This document shows positions 1-7,512 of a stretch of 29,560 nt of DNA, piece after piece (the first letter of the stretch is position 1; each line of letters begins with the position of its first letter). The stretch is from Chloroflexota bacterium (lineage in GTDB: Bacteria; Chloroflexota; Anaerolineae; B4-G1). The position numbers and the translations under genes were made by a program. Below the pieces are notes generated by a model that was not told the DNA's origin, did no database searches, and worked only from the letters and a program-made list of their open reading frames with translations. The stretch covers positions 1-29,560 of the forward strand of contig JAAEPW010000245.1 in assembly GCA_024232355.1 (NCBI GenBank), in the 5' to 3' direction.

Positions 1-232
1 ATTTGGACTTGATCGGAGTTGATTTTGAAACTTTGGACCAAACTCGGAAGAAAAATGTCATTTTGAAGTTGAGAACCCTGCCGCTTAGACTTGCAATCCC
101 CCGATTTTGTCAAATTGAGGAGGGGGTATACGCTAGTGAAACCTAATACTCAACATTATAGTATACTTTGTAAATATAGAGAACTGACATCTGAAGAATT
201 TTTCTCAATGCGTGATGCTTCTCTCATATTTG

Positions 233-261
233 TTGTCTATATTGCCTCACTGTGATAAAAT
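233..261 (+). promoter_or_regulatory. Sigma70-type promoter with extended -10
   Basis: A TTGTCT -35 element (233-238) is followed after 17 bases by TAAAAT (256-261), with TG one base upstream of the -10 box. Transcription would start near 268 and give a leader of about 60 bases before the gene at 330. The rest of 1-232 is AT-rich and shows no convincing gene. Confidence 0.5.
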
Positions 262-329
262 CCCAGATAACCAAAAACAGTTAGAGAGGCGGCGTGGGTG
301 CGTGTTGATTGAGGAGATAAGGAGCCGTT

Positions 330-1361
330 ATGCGCGAGTATCGTGAACTGATGACCCAGCAACGTACCAAAGAAGTTCGGATGATGGTGATTGGAATGGT
401 TGTTCTTCTTGCTGTATGTATTGTGATCGCACTGGCTGGGCAAGGCTTGGCCCCCTCACCCGGGTCAGAGCTTGTGCTGACGGTCACATCACCGATCATT
501 GTTGCACCGACAACTGCATTGACCTCGACGAACCCTCTTGTACTGGCAGACGTTCCCACGCCGATTCCGACGAGCACGCTCTTTCCCACGAGCCGTCTGG
601 TGGTGATTCCAACGAACACGTCTTTGTTCTCAGGCACTCCTACCCCCACGAATACCCCTGTACCAACCGGAACACCATTGCCCACGACCACACCGACTGA
701 AATCCCATCGTCCACGTCGACACCAATCGTCACACCATCTCCAGAGCCTTTACCTATCTCGACATCCGATTCTCAGGCCGATTTGGTTTCCTACAATGGC
801 TTGGCCCCTGTGCAGCAAGTGCCCGCTGGCGCTGATATCCGTGCTGCCAGCGTGGGCGCCGACCTACGAGTTGCGCTTCAGAACACTACACGAGTTCCGG
901 CAGAACTGGCTGGTTGGGCTGACGGTGAGGTATTGCTGTGGATAGCTTTTTATGATCCAATTCCTGACCCACCGACCGTGTATACCGAGTGGATCTTTGC
1001 GCTTGATTTGGATGGTGATGCTGGAACAGGTCGGCCAGTTGGCTCGCTGCGCATCAATCCCGATATGGGCATTGAGGTGACCGTTGGCGCTTATTATGAC
1101 CCTGCTAACGGACAATACGGGTATTATTCCCTGGTATGGAATCCGGCTCAGGCAAGCTGGACAGACGGGCCTGCGGGGATACATTATGTCGTGAGCGAGT
1201 CGCGCACGGTGATTGGATTTGCTTTGCCATTAGAAACCCTTACGCAATCAGCAGCACAGGCTACTGGTGTGACCTATGTACCTGGGGCCGTTAGGGGGCG
1301 AGCGGCAGCGATTGCTGTAGAGGGGCAAAAGGTGATAGATTTTTATCCAGATCGACCCTAG
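330..1361 (+). CDS. Membrane-anchored extracellular protein with Thr/Pro-rich linker
   Basis: A 343-residue protein of unknown function. Residues 1-17 are charged. Residues 19-37 form one hydrophobic segment that would act as an uncleaved signal anchor. Residues 75-145 are a low-complexity Pro/Thr/Ser stalk with repeated PTPT and TNTPVPT units, a style frequent in surface proteins of Chloroflexota. From about 155 to the end there is a compact domain with alternating hydrophobic strands and a DLDGDAGTG segment that could bind calcium; this looks like a beta-sandwich outside the cell. An AGGAG-type ribosome site lies just upstream of the ATG, and a good promoter lies at 233-261. The gene stands alone, followed by a long gap. 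I do not recognise the folded domain; a carbohydrate- or surface-binding role would be a guess. Confidence 0.8.
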   Translation: MREYRELMTQQRTKEVRMMVIGMVVLLAVCIVIALAGQGLAPSPGSELVLTVTSPIIVAPTTALTSTNPLVLADVPTPIPTSTLFPTSRLVVIPTNTSLFSGTPTPTNTPVPTGTPLPTTTPTEIPSSTSTPIVTPSPEPLPISTSDSQADLVSYNGLAPVQQVPAGADIRAASVGADLRVALQNTTRVPAELAGWADGEVLLWIAFYDPIPDPPTVYTEWIFALDLDGDAGTGRPVGSLRINPDMGIEVTVGAYYDPANGQYGYYSLVWNPAQASWTDGPAGIHYVVSESRTVIGFALPLETLTQSAAQATGVTYVPGAVRGRAAAIAVEGQKVIDFYPDRP

Positions 1362-1379
1362 AATGAGGGTGCCGTGCCC

Positions 1380-1575
1380 CATTTACTAGTGCACGACGGC
1401 GGAAATCCTTCCGCAGTTTTTGGAAATCTGCTGAATGCCCACGCTTGCTAGGAATCGTCAGATCCCGGCTCTGCGCGACGAAAATTGGCTCCGAAAACGG
1501 CAAACGAGTTCTGTCACCAGTCAACAATTCAGTGACTCGTTGGAACTTTGACTTTGCTGAGTATCGCTTTGCCAT
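1380..1575 (-). pseudogene. Possible IS3-type transposase OrfA fragment
   Basis: On the minus strand an ATG at 1575 is preceded five bases upstream by a strong GAGGAGG ribosome site. The first 20 or so residues (MAKRYSAKSKFQ, then LLTGDRT) resemble the start of IS3-family OrfA proteins, which typically open with MxKRYSxEFKFQVVLEALTGDKT. After about residue 22 the expected helix-turn-helix and leucine zipper are not recognisable and the frame simply runs on into the 3' end of the upstream gene. I therefore read it as a degraded insertion-sequence remnant. The resemblance is short and judged from memory. Confidence 0.35.
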
Positions 1576-1820
1576 ATTGCCTCCTCTGTGCTAGTTTTAT
1601 GATTTCATACTTGCCAGAGGAGGTCAGCTTTTCACAATACCTACTGGTGTAACTTTTGGGGTAAATATCCGGGTATGCTCCTTTGCTCTATGATTGGAGC
1701 TAGAGCATACTACGAGTTAACCTCCTTAAAAAATGTCCGGTAGTGAATATTACAGCAGAAAAGAGGGGTGTGTCAAGCATTCGCCCAGCGTAAAAGCGCC
1801 AGCTTGGATCACATCACCGC

Positions 1821-1849
1821 TTGACGTTTTGCAAAATCTCTCCTAGAAT
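1821..1849 (+). promoter_or_regulatory. Sigma70-type promoter
   Basis: TTGACG (1821-1826), a 17-base spacer and TAGAAT (1844-1849) make a near-consensus promoter. It would drive the leader region and the DUF362 gene starting at 2188. Confidence 0.5.
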
Positions 1850-1876
1850 GTGGAAATGTCCAGGTCTGTGACAGTG

Positions 1877-1885
1877 TGATATAAT
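1877..1885 (+). promoter_or_regulatory. Extended -10 promoter
   Basis: TGATATAAT is a perfect extended -10 element (TG, one base, TATAAT at 1880-1885). The -35 region is weak. The expected start near 1892 coincides with the first base-paired position of the possible structured transcript at 1893. Confidence 0.4.
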
Positions 1886-1892
1886 TGTGTTT

Positions 1893-2132
1893 TATCCCAC
1901 GGATGGGACGGAGATATCTACACGGGTTCCTCCAAGGCATTGCCCACTGGAGCGACTGGCGATGAGGCGGAGGAATCGGCACTCTACTATCCACGAATCC
2001 ACACCAGTCTATGTTGGTGGATGCACTGCCTCTTTGTTACTCTCTCGCCGTGGACGGCGCCGGGCAGTGGGTGCCGTACGAGGGTATGGCCGGTTGTGTG
2101 GTGCGTTCTGGTTGTGTGGGCATCCTGGGATA
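1893..2132 (+). ncRNA. Possible structured leader or small RNA
   Basis: The two ends can pair: TATCCCA at 1893-1899 with TGGGATA at 2126-2132, continued by GGATG (1901-1905) with CATCC (2121-2125), giving 12 pairs with one bulge. Inside are several local hairpins: CTCCA/TGGAG enclosing GGC-ATT-GCC near 1930-1953, ATCCAC/GTGGAT near 1997-2022, CGCCG/CGGCG near 2048-2061, and GCCGTA/TATGGC near 2072-2089. A promoter lies just upstream. It could be a 240-nt small RNA or the structured 5' leader of the gene at 2188. I see no hallmark of tmRNA, RNase P RNA, SRP RNA or a known riboswitch, and no U-run terminator after it. Confidence 0.25.
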
Positions 2133-2187
2133 CGGCCTCTTGTGTGTGTTGGGTGTGTTCTAGTCGTACAGAAAATTGGAGAGTGGT

Positions 2188-3306
2188 ATGCCCATTGTTT
2201 CCGTCGTTGCTTGTAGTGCGTATGAACTCGGCGCCGTTCGTCAGGCCGTGACCGCTGTCCTGGCCCCGCTGGGCGGTATTGAGCGCTTTGTCCGCCCGGG
2301 AATGCGGGTGCTGCTCAAGCCCAATTTGCTGAGAGCATCTGACTTGGATCGAGCGATCATTACCCACCCGGCGGTAGTCGAGGTGGTGTCCGGGCTGGTG
2401 CAAGGAGCTGGAGGAACCGTCATCATTGGCGACTCACCCGGTGGTCCGATCAAGCAAAGACCTCCGGTCTGGCGCAAGGGGGGACTGACGGGAGTGGCAG
2501 AACGTACCGGTGCTACTCTGGTTTCCTTTGACGACGCCGAGTGGAAGCGACTGAACGGCGGCGATTACTTTATCGCCCGCCCGGTCTTGGAGGCTGATCT
2601 GGTGATCAATCTTCCCAAGCTGAAAACCCACATGCTCACGCTCTACACGGGCGCGGTCAAGAATCTCTTTGGCACCATCCCCGGCACCCGCAAACGGGAG
2701 GCCCATTATCGCGCTCCTAGCGTGGAAGACTTTAGCCAGGTGTTGGTGGATGTGTTAGAGCTGGTCCAGCCGGGCTTGACGATCCTGGACGGTGTGTTGG
2801 GTCAGGAGGGGAACGGACCGGGGACGTTGGGAGAGCCTCATCACTATGGATGCCTGGCGGCTTCGACCGATTCGGTAGCTTTGGATGCAGTGATGGCGCA
2901 GGCGATGGGCTACCGACCCAAGGATGTGCTGCACCTGACATACGCGGATGAGCGAGGGGTAGGGACATCAACCCTCGATGGAATACAGATTGAGGGAGAT
3001 CAAAGGGTGCTCGACTTTGGCAAGCTGGATTTGCTGAGACCTCGTTGGTTTTTTCCTGCCATTGAGTGGATCAGCAAGCCGGTAAACAAAGCGATACGGA
3101 TCCGCCCCCTGGTGGAGCCATCCAAGTGCATTGGCTGTGGTCAATGCGCCGAGGTCTGCCCGGCCGAGGTCATCACGCCTGGCAAGCCTCCGCTCTTTGA
3201 TTTGGATCGCTGTATTAGTTGTTTCTGTTGTGCCGAAATTTGTCCGCAAGCGGCCATCGTATCCCATCGCAATTGGCTTGCGCGGCTCCTTCTTGTGGAT
3301 GTTTGA
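2188..3306 (+). CDS. DUF362 family protein with C-terminal 2[4Fe-4S] ferredoxin domain
   Basis: A 372-residue cytoplasmic protein. The N-terminal two thirds show DUF362 hallmarks: a VLLKPNLL segment, a THPAVVEVV segment, GDSPGG, and LPKLKTHMLTLYTGAVKNLFG, followed by LDGVLGQEGNGPG. The C-terminal 65 residues carry two complete CxxCxxCxxxCP clusters (CIGCGQCAEVCP and CISCFCCAEICP), predicting two [4Fe-4S] clusters and electron transfer. The family's biochemical role is not established. I chose the ATG at 2188 because GGAGAG sits five bases upstream; an in-frame TTG at 2176 lacks such a site. Nine bases separate it from the next gene, so it probably heads an operon running to 7376. Confidence 0.85.
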   Translation: MPIVSVVACSAYELGAVRQAVTAVLAPLGGIERFVRPGMRVLLKPNLLRASDLDRAIITHPAVVEVVSGLVQGAGGTVIIGDSPGGPIKQRPPVWRKGGLTGVAERTGATLVSFDDAEWKRLNGGDYFIARPVLEADLVINLPKLKTHMLTLYTGAVKNLFGTIPGTRKREAHYRAPSVEDFSQVLVDVLELVQPGLTILDGVLGQEGNGPGTLGEPHHYGCLAASTDSVALDAVMAQAMGYRPKDVLHLTYADERGVGTSTLDGIQIEGDQRVLDFGKLDLLRPRWFFPAIEWISKPVNKAIRIRPLVEPSKCIGCGQCAEVCPAEVITPGKPPLFDLDRCISCFCCAEICPQAAIVSHRNWLARLLLVDV

Positions 3307-3315
3307 GGAGATAAA

Positions 3316-3825
3316 ATGGATATCATAACCAGACTCCTGCTAGATGTTGTTGGCAGTCTGATCGGCATTTTCGTGGGAACGTTGGCCGCTCTGGCTGCTG
3401 ACCGGTACAACGAGCGGCGGCGAAATCGACGGCGGGCCAAGATCATCTTGCGTTCGTTGGCTCAAGAGTTGAACGAAAACTATGAGACCTTGCGGACCGC
3501 CAAACCGACCTATCAAAGCAAACCCTGGGGAAAGAGTTTCTACATCAGTACCATTGCTTGGGAGACGGCACTCTCCAGCGGGGACTTGCCGGAAATCATT
3601 GGCTTTGGATTAGCCGATGCGATATCGGCCCAATACGCCTTGCTCGTGCGCATTCGTTATTACGTGAACCTGTTGACGCAGCTTTGGTTTGCGCCCACCG
3701 AAATTCAGGGCTATGAAGATATCCGAAAGGGGTTTCGCCAGGTGATCGTCAAGACGATGAATCAGGCAATGAGCAACTATTCCGAGGTGATGCGGCTGGT
3801 AGGCAGTGTGTTGAAGGACGTGTAG
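3316..3825 (+). CDS. Small membrane-anchored hypothetical protein
   Basis: A 169-residue protein. Residues 5-28 form one hydrophobic helix, immediately followed by a strongly basic stretch (RYNERRRNRRRAK), so by the positive-inside rule the remainder lies in the cytoplasm. The rest is helical with a YNLLTQLWF-like amphipathic segment and no recognisable catalytic motif. A clear GAGGAG ribosome site precedes the ATG. It is spaced 9 bases from both neighbours, which implies co-transcription with the DUF362 and MEMO-like genes. I do not recognise the family. Confidence 0.75.
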   Translation: MDIITRLLLDVVGSLIGIFVGTLAALAADRYNERRRNRRRAKIILRSLAQELNENYETLRTAKPTYQSKPWGKSFYISTIAWETALSSGDLPEIIGFGLADAISAQYALLVRIRYYVNLLTQLWFAPTEIQGYEDIRKGFRQVIVKTMNQAMSNYSEVMRLVGSVLKDV

Positions 3826-3834
3826 AGGGAGATG

Positions 3835-5067
3835 ATGAATACGCTGACCGAGACACAATTTCCCAAATTGCGCGCTGTTGACGTTCGCCCATTTGCTCAG
3901 GATGGTCGTGTTTATCTTTTGCTGCGCGACCCGCTTCAGCTGACCGATCAGGCGGTGACCATACCCCAGGCGCTAGGTCCGCTGCTGGCGCTATGCGATG
4001 GCACGCGGGACAGTGACGCGCTTCGGGCTGCCTTTGCCGTCCGGTTTGGGGTGCGGATCGGGCCGGATGTGATGGACGGACTCTTGCTCGCGCTCGACGA
4101 GGCGCTGTTGTTCGACAACGAGCGTTTTACCGTGGCGTGTGATCGGTCGCTGGCCGAGTTTCGTCAGGCATCCCACCGCCCGCCCTCCTCTGCCGGACAA
4201 TCTTATCCTGCCGACGCGGATGAACTGGGCCACTATTTGCAGGGTTATCTTCAAGATGTAGACGAGCAGAGTGGAGCGATTGACGGTGCCGATGTTCGCG
4301 GTCTCGTCAGCCCGCACATTGACTATATGCGCGGCGGGCCGGTCTATGCGCGTGTCTGGAAGCACGCCGAGGCGGCGATTCGGGCGGCTGACCTGGTCCT
4401 GTTGCTGGGTACTGATCACATGGGTAAAGATGGTGCGCTGACGTTGACGCGCCAGCACTATGCCACACCCTTTGGCGTTTTGCCCACGGCGCGTGACGTC
4501 GTGGACGTGCTGGCTGATGCGCTGGGTGAGGATGTTGCCTTTGCCGACGAGTTGCACCATCGCAATGAGCATTCTATTGATCTGGCGGCGGTCTGGCTGC
4601 ACTATATGCGTGCAGGGGAGCCGTGCGACGTGGTGCCGATTTTGTGTGGCTCGTTCGGTCACTTTGTCCGAGGCGAGGCGGAACCGGCATCCGACGTCAA
4701 GATCAACGCGCTGGTGGACGCGTTCGGGCAAGCGACCGAGGGCCGTCGCGTGCTCGTCGTGGCCGCGGCTGATCTGGCGCATATGGGCCCGGCGTTTGGC
4801 GGCCAGCCGCTGGACCTTGTTGGGCGTGCCCGGTTAAAGGCGACCGATTATGAGCTGATCGAGCGTATGTGTGAGGGCAACGCAGAAGGGTTCTTTGCGG
4901 CGATCAAGCGTGACGATGACCGGCGCAACGTGTGCGGGCTATCATCCATTTACTTGGCGCTGCGTATGCTAAATCCAACTCGGGGGGAGCAGATTGCTTA
5001 CAACCGCTGCCCCGCTGATCAGAATGATACATCGTTCGTGTCGATATGTGGTGTTGTGTTTTCGTAA
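3835..5067 (+). CDS. MEMO-family protein (AmmeMemoRadiSam system protein B-like) with N-terminal extension
   Basis: About 410 residues. Residues 120-410 match the MEMO family, related to non-haem-iron dioxygenase folds: SPHIDYMRGG (family vPHAGY), LLGTDHMG (LGPSH), NEHSIDLAAVWLHY (EHSLE), AADLAHMG (SSDLSHYG) and NVCGLSS near the end, so the conserved His and Cys positions are present. Residues 1-115 are an extra domain with predicted small winged-helix character that I cannot name. Two start codons are adjacent (3832 and 3835); the second is better spaced from the AGAGGGAG ribosome site. In AmmeMemoRadiSam loci MEMO sits beside AMMECR1 and a radical SAM gene, but neither is here. The stop codon lies inside a short direct repeat. 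Confidence 0.85.
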   Translation: MNTLTETQFPKLRAVDVRPFAQDGRVYLLLRDPLQLTDQAVTIPQALGPLLALCDGTRDSDALRAAFAVRFGVRIGPDVMDGLLLALDEALLFDNERFTVACDRSLAEFRQASHRPPSSAGQSYPADADELGHYLQGYLQDVDEQSGAIDGADVRGLVSPHIDYMRGGPVYARVWKHAEAAIRAADLVLLLGTDHMGKDGALTLTRQHYATPFGVLPTARDVVDVLADALGEDVAFADELHHRNEHSIDLAAVWLHYMRAGEPCDVVPILCGSFGHFVRGEAEPASDVKINALVDAFGQATEGRRVLVVAAADLAHMGPAFGGQPLDLVGRARLKATDYELIERMCEGNAEGFFAAIKRDDDRRNVCGLSSIYLALRMLNPTRGEQIAYNRCPADQNDTSFVSICGVVFS

Positions 5068-5087
5068 ATTCGCAATTCGTAAATTCG
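5061..5087 (+). repeat. 12-bp direct repeat at a gene end
   Basis: TTCGTAAATTCG occurs at 5061-5072 and again at 5076-5087, separated by CAA. The first copy contains the stop codon of the MEMO-family gene. Similar AATTCG/GAATTTCG words recur at 7411-7440 and, as GAGTTTC units, inside the large synthase gene. Confidence 0.7.
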
Positions 5088-5098
5088 GGAGGAGAGTG

Positions 5099-5617
5099 AT
5101 GAAATTTTCAGAACTGATCGAAAAACGGTACAGTGTGCGGGCGTACAAGCCCGACTCGGTGGAAGAGGCCAAGCTGCAACAGGTGCTTGAAGCGGCCTGT
5201 ATTGCACCGACCGCGGCAAACCGGCAGCCCTTTCAACTCATCGTGATTTACACGGCGGGGCGAGAGGCAGAATTAAAGCGTATCTATGGCCGGGACTGGT
5301 TCACGCAAGCGCCGCTCGTGATTTGCGCTTGTGGTGTTCCGTCCCAGGGATGGGTTCGCAAATATGATGACGAGAACTATACCGTCGTGGATGTCTCTAT
5401 TGTGATGGACCATCTGACCCTGGCCGCCACCGATGTGGGACTGGGCACGTGCTGGGTCGGCGCCTTTGACCCCGCCGCCGCGCGCGAGGTGCTGGGCCTG
5501 CCCGATGACGTGGAGCCGATCGCGTTCACGCCGTTGGGATATGCTGCGGACCAGCCCAAGCCGAAAAAACGCAAGCCGATGTCCGAGTTGGTACGGTACG
5601 AACGCTGGGCACAATGA
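5099..5617 (+). CDS. Nitroreductase family protein (FMN-dependent)
   Basis: A 172-residue protein of the nitroreductase fold, usually homodimeric with FMN bound at the interface and NAD(P)H as donor. Visible family signatures are KRYSVRAYKPD at residues 9-19 (FMN phosphate-binding RRSxRxF region), APTAANRQPFQL near 36-47, and GLGTCWVGAFDP near 112-123, followed by PLGYAADQPKPKKRKP at the end. The start is the ATG at 5099, preceded by GGGAGGAGAG; longer frames upstream overlap the MEMO gene and lack similarity. The gene ends four bases before the AlaS-like gene. The substrate cannot be told from sequence. Confidence 0.88.
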   Translation: MKFSELIEKRYSVRAYKPDSVEEAKLQQVLEAACIAPTAANRQPFQLIVIYTAGREAELKRIYGRDWFTQAPLVICACGVPSQGWVRKYDDENYTVVDVSIVMDHLTLAATDVGLGTCWVGAFDPAAAREVLGLPDDVEPIAFTPLGYAADQPKPKKRKPMSELVRYERWAQ

Positions 5618-5621
5618 CGAT

Positions 5622-7376
5622 ATGGATGCAAGAACCTTTCGTCAATTATATCTGGATTTTTTCAAGCGCAAGGAACACGCCATCATTGGCGGGTCGTCGC
5701 TGATACCAGAGCACGATCCCAGCGTACTATTCACCACCGCGGGGATGCACCCATTGGTGCCATTCCTGCTGGGAGAGCCGCATCCGGCAGGCAAGCGGCT
5801 GGTCAATTGCCAAAAGTGTTTGCGCACCGACGATATTATGGAAGTCGGCGACGACGTACATTTGACCTTTTTCGAGATGCTGGGCAATTGGTCCTTGGGT
5901 GACTATTGGAAGCCGGAAGCCATCCAGATGAGTTTCGAGTTTCTGACAGAAATCTTGGGCTTTGAGGTCGACCGGCTCCACGTTACTTGCTTTGCAGGGG
6001 ATGAAGACGCGCCTCGAGACCTGGATGCAGCCGAGATTTGGAAAGCCATTGGTATACCGGATAGTCGCATCACGTTCTTGCCCAAAAAGGACAACTGGTG
6101 GGGACCGGCTGGTGCGACCGGACCCTGTGGACCAGACAGCGAAATGTTCTACGATATGGACCCCGACGGCGCATCGGGTGAGACGCCAGAGACCAACCCC
6201 GCCCGCTTTTGGGAAGTGTGGAACGACGTCTTTATGCAGTACGACAAACAGGCTAACGGCAAGTACGTGCAGCTAGCGACCAAGAACGTCGACACTGGCT
6301 TGGGCCTCGAACGCACCTTGGCCATTCTTCAAGGCGTGCCTTCGTTGTACGAGACCGAGCTCTTTCAACCGATCATCAACGCAGTAATGTCCCTGGCCCA
6401 GACCCCCAACCAGTTTGCCGTGCGCGTGGTGGCCGATCACATCCGGGCTGCGGCCTTTATCGTGGCCGAGGGGATCGCGCCAGGCAACGTAGATCAGCCA
6501 TACATTGCCCGGCGACTGATTCGACGCTCTGTGCGCTACGGTCGTGAGATGGGCATCGACGGACACTTTGTGGCGCAATTGGCCACTGTGGCGATGGCGA
6601 CGCTGTCCGACGTCTATCCAGAATTGGAAAAAAATCGGGATCACATCCTCACCGCACTGGACGATGAGGAAACACGCTTTCATCGAACGCTCAAGCGAGG
6701 TGAAAAAGAGTTCTTCAAGGCGGTCGAGTTGTGCCAGTCGGAAGAAAAGGCCGTCATGCCCGGTAACCTGGTCTTTCGCCTGTACGACACGTATGGATTT
6801 CCCCCCGAACTGACGCAAGAGTTGGCCGAGCGGCAGGGACTGGCTGTGGATATGGATGGATACCATCAGGCTTTTGCCAAACACCAGGAAAAATCTCGCC
6901 AGGGTGCTGCTGCACGGTTCAGGGGCGGACTTGCGGAGCGGTCGGTCGAGACAACGCGGCTGCACACAACCACGCACTTGCTGCACAAAGCACTACGCAC
7001 GGTGTTGGGGACGCACGTGGAACAGCGGGGGAGCAATATCACCGTCGAGCGGCTCCGGTTCGACTTTTCTCATCCCGAAAAGCTGACGGTTGAGCAATTG
7101 GCCGAGGTGGAGCGCATCGTGAACGAGCAAATCCAACGGGACCTGGCTGTGACCTGGAAAGAAATGAGCATCGAGCAGGCCAAGCAACAGGGGGCGATTG
7201 GCTTGTTCAAAGATCGGTATGGGGATCGGGTCAAGGTCTATTCGATGGGAGACTTTAGCAGCGAGATATGCGGCGGGCCGCACGTCGAGCGCACGGGCGA
7301 GTTGGGACATTTTCGCATTGCGAAACAGAAATCTATCGGCTCGGGTCTGCGGCGCATCAGGGCGGTGTTAGAGTAG
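5622..7376 (+). CDS. Short alanyl-tRNA synthetase-like protein lacking beta-barrel and C-Ala domains
   Basis: A 584-residue AlaS homologue; full-length AlaS is about 875. Residues 1-240 are the class II catalytic core: FTTAGMHPLVPFLLGE and NCQKCLRTDD (38-70), FFEMLGNWSLGDY (83-95), WWGPAGATGPCGP (159-171) and motif 3 GLGLER (226-231). Residues 240-425 are the tRNA-recognition helices. The beta-barrel that precedes the editing domain in E. coli AlaS is missing, since HQEKSRQ (421-427) leads almost directly to the editing site HTTTHLLH (448-455). The second editing motif, CGGPH (550-554), is present, so zinc-dependent editing of mischarged tRNA looks intact. The protein stops after it, without the C-Ala domain. 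Short AlaS forms of this size exist as a known subgroup. Either it serves a specialised role beside a full AlaS elsewhere, or it is the only one; I cannot tell. Confidence 0.85.
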   Translation: MDARTFRQLYLDFFKRKEHAIIGGSSLIPEHDPSVLFTTAGMHPLVPFLLGEPHPAGKRLVNCQKCLRTDDIMEVGDDVHLTFFEMLGNWSLGDYWKPEAIQMSFEFLTEILGFEVDRLHVTCFAGDEDAPRDLDAAEIWKAIGIPDSRITFLPKKDNWWGPAGATGPCGPDSEMFYDMDPDGASGETPETNPARFWEVWNDVFMQYDKQANGKYVQLATKNVDTGLGLERTLAILQGVPSLYETELFQPIINAVMSLAQTPNQFAVRVVADHIRAAAFIVAEGIAPGNVDQPYIARRLIRRSVRYGREMGIDGHFVAQLATVAMATLSDVYPELEKNRDHILTALDDEETRFHRTLKRGEKEFFKAVELCQSEEKAVMPGNLVFRLYDTYGFPPELTQELAERQGLAVDMDGYHQAFAKHQEKSRQGAAARFRGGLAERSVETTRLHTTTHLLHKALRTVLGTHVEQRGSNITVERLRFDFSHPEKLTVEQLAEVERIVNEQIQRDLAVTWKEMSIEQAKQQGAIGLFKDRYGDRVKVYSMGDFSSEICGGPHVERTGELGHFRIAKQKSIGSGLRRIRAVLE

Positions 7377-7404
7377 CGCGAGTTTCCACGACAAAGAGCG
7401 GATA

Positions 7405-7499
7405 TTTTTGCCACGAATTGCACGAATTCACACGAATTTTCTGGCCTTTATTCGTGAAAATTTGTGCAATTTGTGGCAAGATAAAAATGTCCAGTAGTA
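7405..7499. repeat. Imperfect palindrome followed by AAAAATGTCCAGTA
   Basis: The 21-base arms at 7408-7428 and 7459-7479 pair along their whole length on the plus strand, two pairs being G-U; the loop is 30 bases. The outer ends read TTTTTGCCAC and GTGGCAAG, then ATAAAAATGTCCAGTA (7481-7496). The arms are made of CACGAATT-type words. It separates the AlaS-like gene from the M20 gene, so it could reduce read-through or stabilise mRNA ends, but it has no T-run after the stem like a standard terminator. A related structure lies at 16957-17029. Confidence 0.65.
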
Positions 7500-7512
7500 A
7501 GGGAGGAATGAC

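Larger units (their letters stand above)
1362..2187. other. 826-bp gap: IS relic, hairpins, two promoters, leader
   Basis: No intact gene is convincing here. From left to right the gap holds a possible transposase fragment on the minus strand (about 1380-1575), a region with overlapping hairpin-forming words (TATGCTC and GCTCTA against TAGAGCATA, about 1674-1711), a motif AAAAAATGTCCGG (1728-1740) related to motifs in two other intergenic regions, two promoter-like sites (1821-1849 and 1877-1885), and a transcript region that can close on itself (1893-2132). Open frames across 1887-2251 on the plus strand and 1987-2403 on the minus strand have arginine/cysteine-rich or histidine-rich compositions typical of shadows. 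Confidence 0.5.

Noticed and set aside
3..146. Open frame of 47 codons entering from the left edge on the plus strand
   Set aside because: The opposite strand is also open over much of the same stretch and the peptide resembles nothing I know; it is too short to call the 3' end of a gene.
1887..2251. Overlapping plus-strand frames of 103-109 codons before the DUF362 gene
   Set aside because: Composition is rich in Arg, Trp and Cys in a way typical of non-coding frames, and the base-pairing pattern explains the region better.
1987..2403. Minus-strand frame of 138 codons
   Set aside because: It overlaps the start of the well-supported DUF362 gene and has a His/Thr-rich low-complexity peptide.
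3991..4782. Minus-strand frame of 263 codons inside the MEMO-family gene
   Set aside because: It is a shadow of the GC-rich MEMO coding frame, without any recognisable motif.
7405..7479. CRISPR-like or tRNA-like structure from the repeated CACGAATT words
   Set aside because: There are no regularly spaced repeats with unique spacers, and no tRNA arms or T-loop; it is a palindrome.
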